Assembly (NCBI RefSeq): GCF_023370075.1
Contig: NZ_CP097149.1
Span: 3,098,001-3,162,000, forward strand
DNA: 64,000 nucleotides
Direction: 5' to 3'
From: Deinococcus sp. QL22
GTDB taxonomy: Bacteria; Deinococcota; Deinococci; Deinococcales; Deinococcaceae
Shown here in pieces: positions 37,797 to 45,993 of this stretch. How positions within the stretch are numbered: position 1 is the stretch's first letter; every line of letters starts with the position of its first letter. The translations under genes and the position numbers were made by a program. The notes below the pieces were generated by a model, which had not been told where the DNA came from, ran no database searches, and was given only the letters and a program-made list of their open reading frames with translations.

Positions 37797-39821
37797 CTAC
37801 ACCCCCGCCCCCCTTCTTTCCTCAATCACTTTCTTTGCCAGATGCTCCGGCACATCCTGATAGCCATGTAACTTGACCGAATACGCGCCCCTATCTCCCG
37901 TCAGGCTGCGGAGGTCGGCGCTGTAGTTCTGCAGTTCGGCTTGCGGCACCACGGCACTCACAGTAATGACCGTGCCTTCCGGTTCCATGCCCTGCACGCG
38001 GGCGCGGCGGGTTTGCAAGTCTCCGATCAGGTCGCCAGTAAACTGCGCGGGCGCGCGCACCTTCAGCAGCATCACAGGTTCCAGCAGGGCGGGGCGGGCG
38101 TCCTGCACGGCGGTTCTGAGGGCCAGCATTCCGGCGGTACGAAAGGCGATGTCGCTGCTGTCCACGTCGTGGTAGCTGCCGTCAGTCACGGTGACGTGAA
38201 TATCTTGCAACGGGTAGCCTGCCAGCGGCCCCTTTTGCAGCGCGTCCTGCACGCCTTTTTCTATGCTGGGAATGTACTTGCCGGGAATCGCGCCGCCCAC
38301 CACCGCACTCCTGAAAGCGTACCCCTCGCCGGGTTCGATGCGGATGCGGCAATCTCCGTATTGCCCGTGCCCGCCGCTCTGTTTTTTGTGCTTGCCCTGT
38401 GCCTGAGCGGGTGCGTGGATGGTTTCGCGGTACGGAATCTGGGGAATACTAGTGGTCACGTTGACGCCCAACGCGGCCAATTTTTCTATGGCGATCACGG
38501 TATGCATCTCGCCCATGCCCGACAGCAGTTGCTCGCCGGTTTGTGGCTCGCGCGTGAAATGCAGGGTTGGGTCTTCGTCCAGAATCCGCGACATGGCCGC
38601 GCTCAGGCGGTCTTCGTCCTGACGGGTGGTGGCGTGCAGGGCCACCGTATGTGCCGGGTCGGGCAACAGCAGCGGATCGTATTCGATGGGCTGCGCGGGG
38701 TCGGCCAAAGTATCGCCCGTGTGTAGGTCGGGCAATTTGGTCAGCACGCCGATCATTCCGGCCCGCAGTTCCGGCACTTCGGTCAGGTCTTTGCCGTTCA
38801 CCACATACAGGTGCGCGGGCTTGATGTCCACCCCACGGGTGGTATTGCGCAGCGTGTCGCCGGGTTGAATCGTGCCGCTCCAGACACGGATATAGGCCAG
38901 TTTGCCCACGTACGGATCAACGCTAACACGCCACACGCGGGCACTGGCGGGCGCTTCGGGCAGGGGGTCGCGGGTCTGGCCGTCCGCTCCCGTCACCGGG
39001 CCGCGCTCGCGGGCGCTTCTCATTCCGGCCACCATCAGGTCAAGCAGGGCACCTAATCCAACACCTGTAGCCGCACTCACGGGAACCACCGGATACAACG
39101 TTCCAGCATGAACAGCTTTCAAGAACGCCGCTTGCAACTCCTCGTTGCTCAGTTCCTCACCTTCCAGATAGCGGTTCATCAGGTCGTCGTCGGTTTCTAC
39201 GATGGCGTCCAGCAAGGCTTCGTGGGATTCACGCAGCGGGGCGCGGAGGGCGGCGGCGTCTTCCGGCTGGCCCTCTTGACCATTGTCCAAGAGCACGCGC
39301 CCGGTCAGGATTTCCACCACGCCCCGGAAGTCTGCGCCTTCGCCCAACGGCAGGTAAGCGGCGGCCACCGGCCCCTTCAGGCTGGACTTGATGTCGGCCA
39401 GCACGGCATAAAAGTCGGCGCGTTCCCTATCCATCTTGTTGATGGCCACCACACGCGGCATGGCAAAGCGGTCAGCGGTGGCCCATACACGCTCGGTGCC
39501 CACCTCTACCCCGCTGACACCGCTGACCAGGACGAGCGTGGAGTCGGCGGCCCGGATCGCCCCGCGAATCTCGCGCACGAAGTCGGCGTAACCGGGCGTG
39601 TCCAGCAACGTGAACTCGGTGCCGCCACAGGTCAGGCGCAGGACTCCGGTGGTAATAGAAAAGCCGTGGCGTTTTTCGGCCTCGGTGTGATCGGATTGCG
39701 TGGTGCCGTCTTCCACCTTCCCGGCACGTGAAACGGCCCCGCAACGGTGCAGCAGGGCTTCGGAGAGCGTGGTTTTTCCCGCGCCACTGTGCGCGGCGAT
39801 GCTGACAATACGGAAGGGCAT
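37797..39821 (-). CDS. EF-G-like translational GTPase (second copy type)
   Basis: A 674-residue GTPase with the full EF-G domain order. G1 is [10 protein letters not shown] (about 9-18), G3 is [10 protein letters not shown] (about 73-82), G4 is INKMDRERA (about 127-135). Domains II to V follow to the C-terminus ([20 protein letters not shown]). It is shorter and more divergent than housekeeping FusA and belongs to the EF-G-like group often found beside it in Thermus/Deinococcus and actinobacteria. Its exact role is unsettled. It is convergent with gltB. Confidence 0.87.
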   Translation of the reverse strand: MPFRIVSIAAHSGAGKTTLSEALLHRCGAVSRAGKVEDGTTQSDHTEAEKRHGFSITTGVLRLTCGGTEFTLLDTPGYADFVREIRGAIRAADSTLVLVSGVSGVEVGTERVWATADRFAMPRVVAINKMDRERADFYAVLADIKSSLKGPVAAAYLPLGEGADFRGVVEILTGRVLLDNGQEGQPEDAAALRAPLRESHEALLDAIVETDDDLMNRYLEGEELSNEELQAAFLKAVHAGTLYPVVPVSAATGVGLGALLDLMVAGMRSARERGPVTGADGQTRDPLPEAPASARVWRVSVDPYVGKLAYIRVWSGTIQPGDTLRNTTRGVDIKPAHLYVVNGKDLTEVPELRAGMIGVLTKLPDLHTGDTLADPAQPIEYDPLLLPDPAHTVALHATTRQDEDRLSAAMSRILDEDPTLHFTREPQTGEQLLSGMGEMHTVIAIEKLAALGVNVTTSIPQIPYRETIHAPAQAQGKHKKQSGGHGQYGDCRIRIEPGEGYAFRSAVVGGAIPGKYIPSIEKGVQDALQKGPLAGYPLQDIHVTVTDGSYHDVDSSDIAFRTAGMLALRTAVQDARPALLEPVMLLKVRAPAQFTGDLIGDLQTRRARVQGMEPEGTVITVSAVVPQAELQNYSADLRSLTGDRGAYSVKLHGYQDVPEHLAKKVIEERRGAGV

Positions 39822-39971
39822 TTTTGCACCACCAGACCTTTTGGGAACTGAGAGTGAACGGGCGAACAGCCACCGCGCCGGGCAAAGTGTTCTTCAGAGA
39901 AAATGTTGGTGGCGTCAGCATACATCCAGCGGCAGCACTCGCAACAGGTGCGCCGGTACGAGATGCACCGT

Positions 39972-39977
39972 TATGCT
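39972..39977 (+). promoter_or_regulatory. -10 element of a leaderless promoter
   Basis: TATGCT ends 7 nt before the ATG at 39985. Confidence 0.5.
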
Positions 39978-39984
39978 TTGGCCC

Positions 39985-40665
39985 ATGCCCGGTGCCTCCC
40001 CTTCCCTCCCCACCCTGATAGACACCCCGGACGGCTCGCGCACCGCCTTCAACGCCCGGTTCGGAGAAGCGTATGGATCGCGGTTTGGCGCAGCAGCACA
40101 GGCGCGGCATGTGTTCGTGGAGGGCACGGGCACGCACACCCACCCCGCCCCCCGCGTGCTGGAAATCGGCTTTGGCGTGGGCGTCAACTTCCGGGCGACG
40201 CTGACGGATACGACGAGGCGGGGAGCGACGTTGGAGTACGTGGCTTACGAATTTGACCCGGCCCCGGTAGAGGTATTGCGGGCCGTGGCTGAGGGCAATG
40301 AGGGCGCGGAGCATCCGGCGTGGCTGGCCCTGCTGGACGCCTGGCCTACCCTTCCCACACTGACGGTAGAAACCGAACAGGTGCGCCTGACCGTCCATTT
40401 TAGGGATGTCCTGACTGCCAAGTTGCCGCAGGAGTGGGCGTCGGCCCTCTATCTGGACGGCTTTTCGCCGGATCGCAACCCGGAAGTCTGGACACCGGAA
40501 GTGGCCCAGCAGTTGGCGGCGGCCTTGGCTCCGGGCGGCGTCCTGTCTACTTATAGCGCGGCGGGACGGGTGCGGCGGGCACTGGCAGCAGCGGGCTTAA
40601 GCGTAGAGAAAAGGGCAGGGCCGAAAGGGAAGCGGGAGCATCTGCGGGCAGTTCAGGGAGAGTGA
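39985..40665 (+). CDS. MnmC-like SAM-dependent methyltransferase
   Basis: A 226-residue methyltransferase matching the MnmC-type domain (DUF752), which finishes the 5-methylaminomethyl group on U34 of some tRNAs. [19 protein letters not shown] near the N-terminus and [16 protein letters not shown] (about 50-65, SAM loop) are typical, as is [20 protein letters not shown] (about 151-170). The oxidoreductase half of E. coli MnmC is missing. Start 39985 has a -10 element 7 nt upstream. It is the last gene before the comF junction. Confidence 0.85.
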   Translation: MPGASPSLPTLIDTPDGSRTAFNARFGEAYGSRFGAAAQARHVFVEGTGTHTHPAPRVLEIGFGVGVNFRATLTDTTRRGATLEYVAYEFDPAPVEVLRAVAEGNEGAEHPAWLALLDAWPTLPTLTVETEQVRLTVHFRDVLTAKLPQEWASALYLDGFSPDRNPEVWTPEVAQQLAAALAPGGVLSTYSAAGRVRRALAAAGLSVEKRAGPKGKREHLRAVQGE

Positions 40666-40675
40666 AGAAACAACC

Positions 40676-40780
40676 TCAACGGGCAATGACCGCGTAATAA
40701 AATTCCCGCACTCCGGCAGCGGTCAGGGCGTCACGGCAGGCCAGCAAAGTGGCCCCGGAAGTGAGTGGTAGCGCACTCAT
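40676..40780 (-). pseudogene. comF: comF 3' fragment
   Basis: Read on the minus strand this encodes LTSGATLLACRDALTAAGV and then REFYYAVIAR before the stop, the PRPP-loop and C-terminus of ComF-type phosphoribosyltransferases involved in DNA uptake. Upstream of LTSGAT the similarity ends abruptly; the usual hydrophobic strand plus Asp-Asp is absent. About 30 codons remain of a protein normally near 200-240 residues. The rest may lie beyond the right edge of the window if an element entered comF. Too short to be expressed usefully. Confidence 0.7.
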
Positions 40781-40790
40781 GACAGCAATA

Positions 40791-40827
40791 AGTTATCCAC
40801 TCCCCTAAGGTTGCCCTGTGGATAACT
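40791..40827. repeat. Inverted pair of DnaA-box-like sequences
   Basis: AGTTATCCAC (40791-40800) and GTGGATAACT (40818-40827) are a perfect 10-bp inverted repeat. The right arm contains TGTGGATAA, the exact inverse of the DnaA box TTATCCACA; the left is TTATCCACT (8/9). It lies immediately beyond the comF break. It could be a replication or element-end signal or a plain hairpin. Confidence 0.45.
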
Positions 40828-40901
40828 CACGCTAGTGGTCTGATGTAGAAAAACGTAGACAGTTTGGCGATGGACTCAACCGCAAAGACACCACGAGAGG
40901 C

Positions 40902-40907
40902 TACGCT
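40902..40907 (+). promoter_or_regulatory. -10 element of a leaderless promoter
   Basis: TACGCT ends 6 nt before ATG at 40914. Confidence 0.45.
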
Positions 40908-40913
40908 GAATGC

Positions 40914-41213
40914 ATGGCTGAGAAATCATTTTTTGAGATTATTCTCAATGTCACAAGCTTTGATGCCTCTGATTCCATCGATCGAGAGGATATCGAGGAC
41001 GCTCTTGAAGAGGCGTTACAAGCCGCCCGCATGGGAGAGGTCACTGGTGCGGGAGCAGGGATGGGCAAAATCATTATCGATATCGAGGTGGATGGGTCAC
41101 GCATGGATGAGGCTATCGAGCTGATGCGACGGACACTGCAGTTGCTCTCTTTACCTGAGGACACTCGGATTCGAGGCCCAGGCCCTGAGGAACGTCACGT
41201 GATCTACAGATAG
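40914..41213 (+). CDS. Small alpha/beta protein of unknown function
   Basis: A 99-residue acidic protein. The order beta (FFEIILNVTSF), alpha (REDIEDALEEALQAA), Gly-rich turn (GEVTGAGAGMG), beta (KIIIDIEVDG), alpha (MDEAIELMRRTLQLL) suggests a ferredoxin-like fold. Its base composition is less GC-rich than the chromosome to the left. Being first in the accessory patchwork next to a SUKH protein, it might be an immunity protein, but I recognise no family. A leaderless-type -10 element precedes it. Confidence 0.6.
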   Translation: MAEKSFFEIILNVTSFDASDSIDREDIEDALEEALQAARMGEVTGAGAGMGKIIIDIEVDGSRMDEAIELMRRTLQLLSLPEDTRIRGPGPEERHVIYR

Positions 41214-41296
41214 CGCACACCAAAAACTGACCTGAGACCTTCTTTTAGATGCAGCACAAGCGGGAGCACTCAGCAGATTCGGTCTAATATCCTTGT

Positions 41297-41364
41297 TGCA
41301 CGCTTCGGCGGGAGTAGGTCTCCCCACCAGCTGCGGCGCCCCGTCCTTCACTGGGCGGGGTTTT
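41297..41364 (+). ncRNA. Repeated structured RNA unit, copy 1 (with terminator)
   Basis: A 47-nt block at 41297-41343 recurs at 44451-44497 with one mismatch. It can form CGC-UUCG-GCG, then GGGAG/CUCCC with a 5-nt loop (the mismatch lies in this loop), then a terminator CCCCGTCC/GGGCGGGG with T4. The terminator arms differ between copies yet pair in both. This suggests a conserved RNA end rather than chance. Confidence 0.5.
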
Positions 41365-41466
41365 CATACGGTGGGGGTGTATCAGAAATCCGATAGACCC
41401 ACGTCCCTGCTTGGATTCATGCTGTGGTTGCGCTGGACAGGTGGATTGTACCGCTTGATCAAGCGT

Positions 41467-41489
41467 GCCCCCCGTGGAGGGGGCTTTTT
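41467..41489 (+). terminator. Rho-independent terminator
   Basis: GCCCCC and GGGGGC flank a short GC-poor loop and are followed by TTTTT. It is about 100 nt beyond the first repeated RNA unit; no clear gene feeds into it. Confidence 0.6.
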
Positions 41490-41497
41490 CTTGGCAA

Positions 41498-41522
41498 GAG
41501 AAAAGCCCGCGCTGAGGCGGGC
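41498..41522 (-). terminator. Rho-independent terminator, minus strand
   Basis: On the minus strand GCCCGC-ctcag-CGCGGGC is followed by TTTTCTC. It lies 23 nt after the stop of the 58-codon reading frame at 41545. Confidence 0.6.
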
Positions 41523-41544
41523 AGGTTCGGGTGTATCGGTGGGC

Positions 41545-41721
41545 TTAGCCGGTGGTCTTCTTCTCTACACGGGAGAGCGTAACGAGGCTCTCCTCATGGA
41601 ATGGATCAACCGCATGGATATTCCAGTCGGTCTGCTCTCCCTCCGCCTTCGCGCAAACCCCCCGGCAAAAAAGGGTTGATCCGCTCAGGGAAAGATAGCG
41701 ATCAGCCGGCGCCTCTATCAT
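41545..41721 (-). CDS. Possible 58-residue protein
   Basis: An open frame of 58 codons from an ATG at 41721 (an in-frame stop lies one codon or so upstream) to TAA at 41545-41547. The product ends HEESLVTLSRVEKKTTG and holds two cysteines (FCRGVC). A minus-strand terminator follows directly, which is its main support. No Shine-Dalgarno is visible, and its ATG overlaps the ATG of the opposite-strand cyclase gene (CATG). I do not recognise it. It may be a real small gene or a relic. Confidence 0.35.
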   Translation of the reverse strand: MIEAPADRYLSLSGSTLFCRGVCAKAEGEQTDWNIHAVDPFHEESLVTLSRVEKKTTG

Positions 41722-42844
41722 GGAAGGTCAAGTGCGCAACAAACTGGATCAACAGGGGCGAGAGCCGCCACTCCACATCGTGGGCGTGCACCGCTCCACG
41801 GTGCTCCTGATCTTCGCCATGGCCGTTGTCGCCACCCTAGCCGCCCTGGTGCTCGAGTCCACGGCACCGTCTCCGCCTTCATTCGATCTGGTGATGTACC
41901 GGGGAGTTCTCGCGAGTCTCCTCGGGCTTGCCCTTCTGCTGGTGTTGAACCCCCGATCGTACGCGTTTGTCTCTTCCAGCGTTCTGATCGGGTTTAGCGC
42001 TTATTTTCTGGCCAAACTGAGCTATCTCCTGTTTTTCCTCTCCACGACCGATGATGTGACCGCAGGATTAAGCGGGACGTTTTTCTGGACGCCAGCGGTC
42101 TTCATGTTCACCTTCCTTACCACCAACCTCCGCCTGGGCCGAATGGTCAACATGGTTTTCATCGCATTGATGGTCTTGCTCTCCGGCATCTACGCGGCCA
42201 CCTCGGAGTTCGAGCGTGACGGCCAAACCCTGAACGCGCTTGTCCAATTGAATCTGGCCAATTTGACCTGTTTCGTGCTGGCGGGGATCGTGTATCACTT
42301 TGCGGGTCGCCACGCGGCCACCCTGGAACGGGCCAGAGTGTATCAACAGCTGGCGCACACGGACGCTCTGACGGGCCTCCCGAATCGCCGCTGGTTTGAA
42401 CAGGAGGTGGCCCGCCGAATGGACGCCGCATCCAGTGCCAACCCACCTGTGCCCTTCTGCGTGCTGTACATCGACTTGAACGGATTTAAACAGGTCAACG
42501 ACACCTATGGTCACGAGATGGGTGATCAGGTCTTACGGCTGGTCGGTCAGCGTCTGACCTCGATGCTGCGGGGTGGAGAAGTGGTCGCGCGCTTGGGTGG
42601 CGATGAATTTGCTGCTGTGGTGAACCTTGTCCGCATCGATACGATTGCGACCATTCAAAAGCGTGTTGCTCAGGCGGTGAGTGAGCCGATCACATGGGCG
42701 GGGCAGGAACTGTCCGTGACGGCAAGTGTCGGAACCAGTAACTATCCAGAACACGGCATCACGGTTGAGTCGCTGCTCCATCACGCCGATACCGCCATGT
42801 ACCAGCGAAAAGGGAAACCCAGGCCCGACAACGGACTCAACTAA
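41720..42844 (+). CDS. Membrane diguanylate cyclase (GGDEF)
   Basis: A 374-residue protein with six predicted membrane helices (about 27-195) and a C-terminal GGDEF domain (about 205-370). The active site is RLGGDEFAAV (GGDEF at 293-297), with DALTGLPNRRWF and YIDLNGFKQVND upstream. At the inhibitory-site position the sequence is RGGE rather than RxxD, so product inhibition may be lost. It should make cyclic-di-GMP at the membrane. Its stop overlaps by 4 nt a truncated gene on the other strand (42841), implying that this gene's 3' end was joined to foreign DNA. Confidence 0.9.
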   Translation: MEGQVRNKLDQQGREPPLHIVGVHRSTVLLIFAMAVVATLAALVLESTAPSPPSFDLVMYRGVLASLLGLALLLVLNPRSYAFVSSSVLIGFSAYFLAKLSYLLFFLSTTDDVTAGLSGTFFWTPAVFMFTFLTTNLRLGRMVNMVFIALMVLLSGIYAATSEFERDGQTLNALVQLNLANLTCFVLAGIVYHFAGRHAATLERARVYQQLAHTDALTGLPNRRWFEQEVARRMDAASSANPPVPFCVLYIDLNGFKQVNDTYGHEMGDQVLRLVGQRLTSMLRGGEVVARLGGDEFAAVVNLVRIDTIATIQKRVAQAVSEPITWAGQELSVTASVGTSNYPEHGITVESLLHHADTAMYQRKGKPRPDNGLN

Positions 42845-42990
42845 AGGGTCGGGATGGAGCAGCCAAGGTAATCAGCCAGCTCAGAGCGCATCTCTAGATT
42901 TGGCCCTTCCCGGCTCAGTCCTCGGTCTTGGCGAGAGGCAGCATTGAGCAGGTCGGCGAGGTCGACAGGCGTCAGGTCAGACGGGTGCAT
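42841..42990 (-). pseudogene. Truncated paralogue of the gene at 45620
   Basis: A 49-residue frame (MHPSDLTPVDLADLLNAASR...) that is about 70% identical over 44 residues to the intact 87-residue protein at 45620-45883, then diverges after LADYLGC and stops. Both share the upstream pattern TACC(C/T)T plus 6 nt before ATG. The missing C-terminus lies exactly where the cyclase gene ends, so it was probably cut by a recombination event. Confidence 0.65.
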
Positions 42991-43068
42991 GGGCAGAGGG
43001 TAGAACCACCGCAGGCCGTCCAAGGTAAGTCACCCTTCATGGTTCTTGACTCGTGTCAAGGCACACTA

Positions 43069-43110
43069 AACAAGCCCTCGCCCACGCATCAGCGCAGGTG
43101 AGGGCTTGTT
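43069..43110. terminator. Hairpin, repeated family A copy 1
   Basis: AACAAGCCCTC and GAGGGCTTGTT form a perfect 11-bp stem around GCCCACGCATCAGCGCAGGT. A similar loop and stem recur at 44401-44430. It probably terminates transcription on either strand. Confidence 0.6.
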
Positions 43111-43327
43111 GTTCGCTTAAGTCGAGGGGTGCGGGTAAATGACTGTAGGCGGGGGTCGGGGCGGCGGTGGTGGCGGCTTGGGCCCGGGAGGTGGGGACAT
43201 GATTCAGCGTGCGCCTGAGCCTGTGACAACTTCCTGACAACGCCGGAATTAGAACTTGTTTCATAAGCTTGGGGGGTTGACTTCTTCGTCGATTATGTCG
43301 GTGGCGGTGATAGAACGGCGGCATCCT

Positions 43328-43861
43328 ATGGACACCTACAATGAGGCGCTCGCGGTTCTGGACGCCCTGCCACGACCAGATCCAGCCCTGCCCCAAGGCC
43401 TCGCCGCTGACGCGCTGCATCATTTCGAAACGCGCTTCGGGGTCCATGTCCCTCAGGATGTCCACGAATGGCTCCGGCGTACCAATGGCGCGTTCGTTGA
43501 TTCGCAGGCTTTCCTTGGGATTGCGCCCGATATGCCCAATGACATGGGTGAAGTGCTCACGCACTACCCGCATTGGGTCCAAGCCCAATGGCTCCCAGTG
43601 GCCGTTGATGGGTGCGGCAATGTCTACGTAGTGGCGTTGGATGCACGTTACGGACCAAGCCATCCGGTGTTATTCATGGATCACGAGGATGGAATGGACC
43701 AACCGGCGTATCTCGTGGCATCAAGTTTCCGCCACTTCGTACCCCTGTTCATCCGTAAAGAGCAGCAGTGGATGGCCTGGCCCTTTGACCGAGCGCTCAC
43801 GCTGGCCCTCGATCCGGAGCTCGCATCCTGCACCGGGGCGCCGTGGCCCTGGGACACCTAA
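43328..43861 (+). CDS. SMI1/KNR4 (SUKH) family protein
   Basis: A 177-residue SUKH-fold protein. LPQGLAADALHHFETRFGVHVPQDVHEWLRRTNGAFV is the typical start with its WLRRTNG loop, and LPVAVDGCGNVYVVAL matches the later core. In bacteria these are common immunity proteins for contact-dependent or polymorphic toxins. No toxin gene is visible beside it, so it may be an orphan immunity gene. The ATG at 43328 is chosen; an in-frame ATG at 43295 is possible. Confidence 0.8.
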   Translation: MDTYNEALAVLDALPRPDPALPQGLAADALHHFETRFGVHVPQDVHEWLRRTNGAFVDSQAFLGIAPDMPNDMGEVLTHYPHWVQAQWLPVAVDGCGNVYVVALDARYGPSHPVLFMDHEDGMDQPAYLVASSFRHFVPLFIRKEQQWMAWPFDRALTLALDPELASCTGAPWPWDT

Positions 43862-43874
43862 AACCGGCGCGGCA

Positions 43875-44035
43875 TTACGACTTGCTCGCGTTTTTGAGCC
43901 GTCGGAAACAGATCAATACGCAGGCCAGTAGGTTCAGGGCCAGAAACATTTCCGCCGACCTCTCATACCGAAAACGAATGCGCCGGAACGCCGCCAGCCA
44001 GAAGAGACAAGTTTGTTGCCATCTTCTTGAGAGCA
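43875..44035 (-). pseudogene. IS5-like transposase 3' remnant
   Basis: On the minus strand this region encodes FRRIRFRYERSAEMFLALNL and then LACVLICFRRLKNASKS before TAA. The RxRYER...LACxLICxRRL pattern is the C-terminal end of IS5-family transposases. The remainder of the gene is missing, so it marks an old insertion. Confidence 0.65.
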
Positions 44036-44400
44036 GTCAAGCCAGCCAAATCGCCTGAGTTGTCCGGTACCGGCTTGAGGGAACAGGCGCTTGAACGCCA
44101 TCTCGATCAGCATCAGCGCCCCGTCCCTTAGTGGAAGGGTTTTTGTTGCTCAGATATTGGCGGTTGATCTCTACGAGCGCCAAGTCTCCAAACGAGGGTT
44201 TTTACCCTACTGACAACGGAATTTTTCAATCGTCGATGACCACGGATTAGACGGCCACGGTGACCAACCCTCGCCTTTTTTCTGATAAACGATCAGCCCG
44301 CGAGGGGAAGCACGAAACCGCCAGACTCAGTCACAAGGGCAGGGAACGTCATTCATGGGAAAAGCATAGCGACGTGAGCGCAGGGGGGTACGTAAAAATG
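44036..44400. other. Gene-free accessory DNA
   Basis: I find no gene I can support here. It contains a terminator-like hairpin at 44125-44144 and several short AT-rich stretches. It is probably debris between the transposase remnant and the second repeated RNA unit. Confidence 0.4.
44125..44144 (+). terminator. Rho-independent terminator
   Basis: CCCTT-agtgg-AAGGG followed by five T. The preceding GCGCCCCGTCC resembles the 3' part of the repeated RNA unit at 41297. Confidence 0.5.
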
Positions 44401-44430
44401 CCCTCGCCCAGGCATCAGCGAAGGAGAGGG
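44401..44430. terminator. Hairpin, repeated family A copy 2
   Basis: CCCTC-GCCCAGGCATCAGCGAAGGA-GAGGG, the same architecture and nearly the same loop as 43069-43110. It lies 20 nt before the second structured RNA unit. Confidence 0.5.
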
Positions 44431-44450
44431 TTCTTCCTTGCTACTCTTTC

Positions 44451-44517
44451 TGCACGCTTCGGCGGGAGTAGATCTCCCCACCAGCTGCGGCGCCCCGCTC
44501 TGAAAAGAGCGGGGTTT
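44451..44517 (+). ncRNA. Repeated structured RNA unit, copy 2 (with terminator)
   Basis: Second copy of the 47-nt block at 41297, with one mismatch (44472, in the loop of the second hairpin). Its terminator stem is CCCCGCTC/GAGCGGGG, different from copy 1 but still fully paired, followed by TTT. Confidence 0.5.
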
Positions 44518-44623
44518 CTGTAGCAAGGCGTCAGGTTCTTACAGAGGTAACTTGCTTTGAAGTTCTGCTCCCCCCCATCAGGGGATGCTGGATCTGAGCC
44601 TCCCCTCACCAGACCTTCACCCT

Positions 44624-45304
44624 ATGATGGCCCGCGTGAACCGACTTTCCCTTGCTGTTGCTGCCTTAAGTCTCTCTGTTTTGATCGCCTCGTGCGACCG
44701 GGCCAGCGACCTCGCCCCCGCCCCTGACCCCGCCCTCACAGCCGGCGTCATCACCGACAAGGTCGTAACCTGGACCCCCGGTACCCTAGGCCGCCTCAGC
44801 GTCGTGGAATACCCCACCACCAACGTGGCAGACGCCAAGGTACTCGCGTCCGCCCCGATAGACGCTCAGGGCAACTTTTCGCTCACGTTGCCCACTGCTG
44901 CCGACGTAGCGCCGTATCTGAACCGTTACCAGACCACCCCCCGCGAAGGTTGCACCGGCTTCTTTACCCAGAGCCTGCCGAACGCCACCCACTACACCGT
45001 AGATGAGTACATGCTCGAAAATACGACCACCAACAAAGTGCTCACCCGCGACTTCGAGCAGAGCAACCTCAGCTACAACGGCAAAGCGGTGCAGGGCGAC
45101 TACTTCATCGAGCGCATTTACACGGCTCAGGCCCACACGGTTACCGGCACCTTGAGCTGCCCCACGTTCAGCACGACGCTGAACCTCAACCTCAAAGTAG
45201 GCTGGAACGCTGTGGTGCGCACCATCAACAGCGCCAATGCTGAAGGCGAGATGCGGAACTCCACCGTGACCTCGCCCACCACCCTGCCCGTGAGCGTGTT
45301 CTAA
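44624..45304 (+). CDS. Lipoprotein of unknown function
   Basis: A 226-residue protein with a lipoprotein signal: hydrophobic VAALSLSVLIASC with lipobox LIASC (Cys near 25). The mature part is beta-rich and threonine-rich (TTNVADAKVLASAPIDAQGNFSLTLP), a single extracytoplasmic domain ending in PTTLPVSVF. Similar proteins are common in Deinococcus but without known function. ATGs at 44624 and 44627 are adjacent and either may be used. A very strong terminator follows. Confidence 0.75.
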   Translation: MMARVNRLSLAVAALSLSVLIASCDRASDLAPAPDPALTAGVITDKVVTWTPGTLGRLSVVEYPTTNVADAKVLASAPIDAQGNFSLTLPTAADVAPYLNRYQTTPREGCTGFFTQSLPNATHYTVDEYMLENTTTNKVLTRDFEQSNLSYNGKAVQGDYFIERIYTAQAHTVTGTLSCPTFSTTLNLNLKVGWNAVVRTINSANAEGEMRNSTVTSPTTLPVSVF

Positions 45305-45315
45305 CCCACGCTGCA

Positions 45316-45363
45316 CCAAGAGACACCCCACTGACGCCGGGTCAGTGGGGTGTCTCTTGGTGG
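45316..45363 (+). terminator. Strong terminator hairpin
   Basis: CCAAGAGACACCCCACTGAC (45316-45335) pairs perfectly with the inverse at 45341-45360 over 20 bp with a 5-nt loop, 12 nt after the lipoprotein stop. Confidence 0.75.
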
Positions 45364-45562
45364 TGATGCCCCACCGACCCGCCGACGCCAGTCCTCACCC
45401 GCCTGTCGTGGCCGCTGATCCGCTCCCGGCTCCTGAACAGCCTGATGGGGTGGATGATGGCAACCGTGTTTGATACCACGCTGCGGCACCTGCTGAGCCT
45501 GCTGAATTGAACTGCATTCGCGGATTGACCACCCCAGAACTACTTAACCCCCAAACATGACG
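45364..45562. other. Open stretch without clear gene
   Basis: A plus-strand frame ends at about 45510 (TRLSWPLIRSRLLNSLMGWM, then MATVFDTTLRHLLSLLN and a stop) but has no start codon and no family I recognise. It may be the tail of a lost gene. Confidence 0.25.
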
Positions 45563-45601
45563 AAAAGCCCCACCACTGCACCGGAATGCAAGGTGGGACT
45601 T
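45563..45601 (-). terminator. Rho-independent terminator, minus strand
   Basis: On the minus strand GTCCCACC pairs with GGTGGGGC and is followed by TTTTC, about 20 nt after the stop of the gene at 45620. Confidence 0.6.
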
Positions 45602-45619
45602 CTGGTTTTGCTGGCAGGT

Positions 45620-45883
45620 TTACGAGTCTGGACAGGGCTCCACGAATTCCACGTCCAGCCAGAACGCGGCATCATCTTCCAGCACATCCCCTTCCTCATC
45701 ACCCATCAGTTCTTGCCACACGTTCCAGGTCTCGCTTTGTACCTCAGGATGACAGCCAAGATAATCAGCCAGTTCGAGCCGCACAGTCAGATCTGGCCCG
45801 TCATGCGTCAACCCTCGGTCTTGACGGTAGGCGGCGTCTAAGAGATCGGCAATCTCAACAGGCGTCAGGTCAGGCGGGTGCAT
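45620..45883 (-). CDS. Small acidic protein, intact paralogue of 42841
   Basis: An 87-residue acidic protein (MHPPDLTPVEIADLLDAAYR...ELMGDEEGDVLEDDAAFWLD). Start 45883 is chosen because TACCTT ends 6 nt before it and because the truncated paralogue starts at the same residue. The first 44 residues are shared with that fragment. Unknown function. Having two copies in this island suggests duplication along with flanking hairpins. Confidence 0.6.
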   Translation of the reverse strand: MHPPDLTPVEIADLLDAAYRQDRGLTHDGPDLTVRLELADYLGCHPEVQSETWNVWQELMGDEEGDVLEDDAAFWLDVEFVEPCPDS

Positions 45884-45904
45884 AGGCAGAAGGTAAAACA
45901 AAAT

Positions 45905-45937
45905 GCTCCCGCCCACAGTCGAAGTTGAGGCGGGGGC
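45905..45937. repeat. Hairpin repeat family B, copy 1
   Basis: GCTCCCGCC-cacagtcgaagttga-GGCGGGGGC. Related hairpins with the loop core CCGAAGCTG occur at 46349-46382 and 47932-47965. Confidence 0.5.
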
Positions 45938-45993
45938 GTCGCGAGGTGTGAGCAACCCGAGTGAAAGGGTGCGACCCAAATGCCCCTGAGACC

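Noticed and set aside
41293..41679. 128-codon plus-strand frame
   Set aside because: It runs through two terminators and the repeated RNA unit, so it cannot be translated as one gene.
43037..43663. 208-codon minus-strand frame
   Set aside because: It overlaps the SUKH gene on the other strand, which has clear family motifs.
45366..45510. Frame ending in a helical leucine-rich tail
   Set aside because: No start codon or family; kept only as an unassigned stretch.
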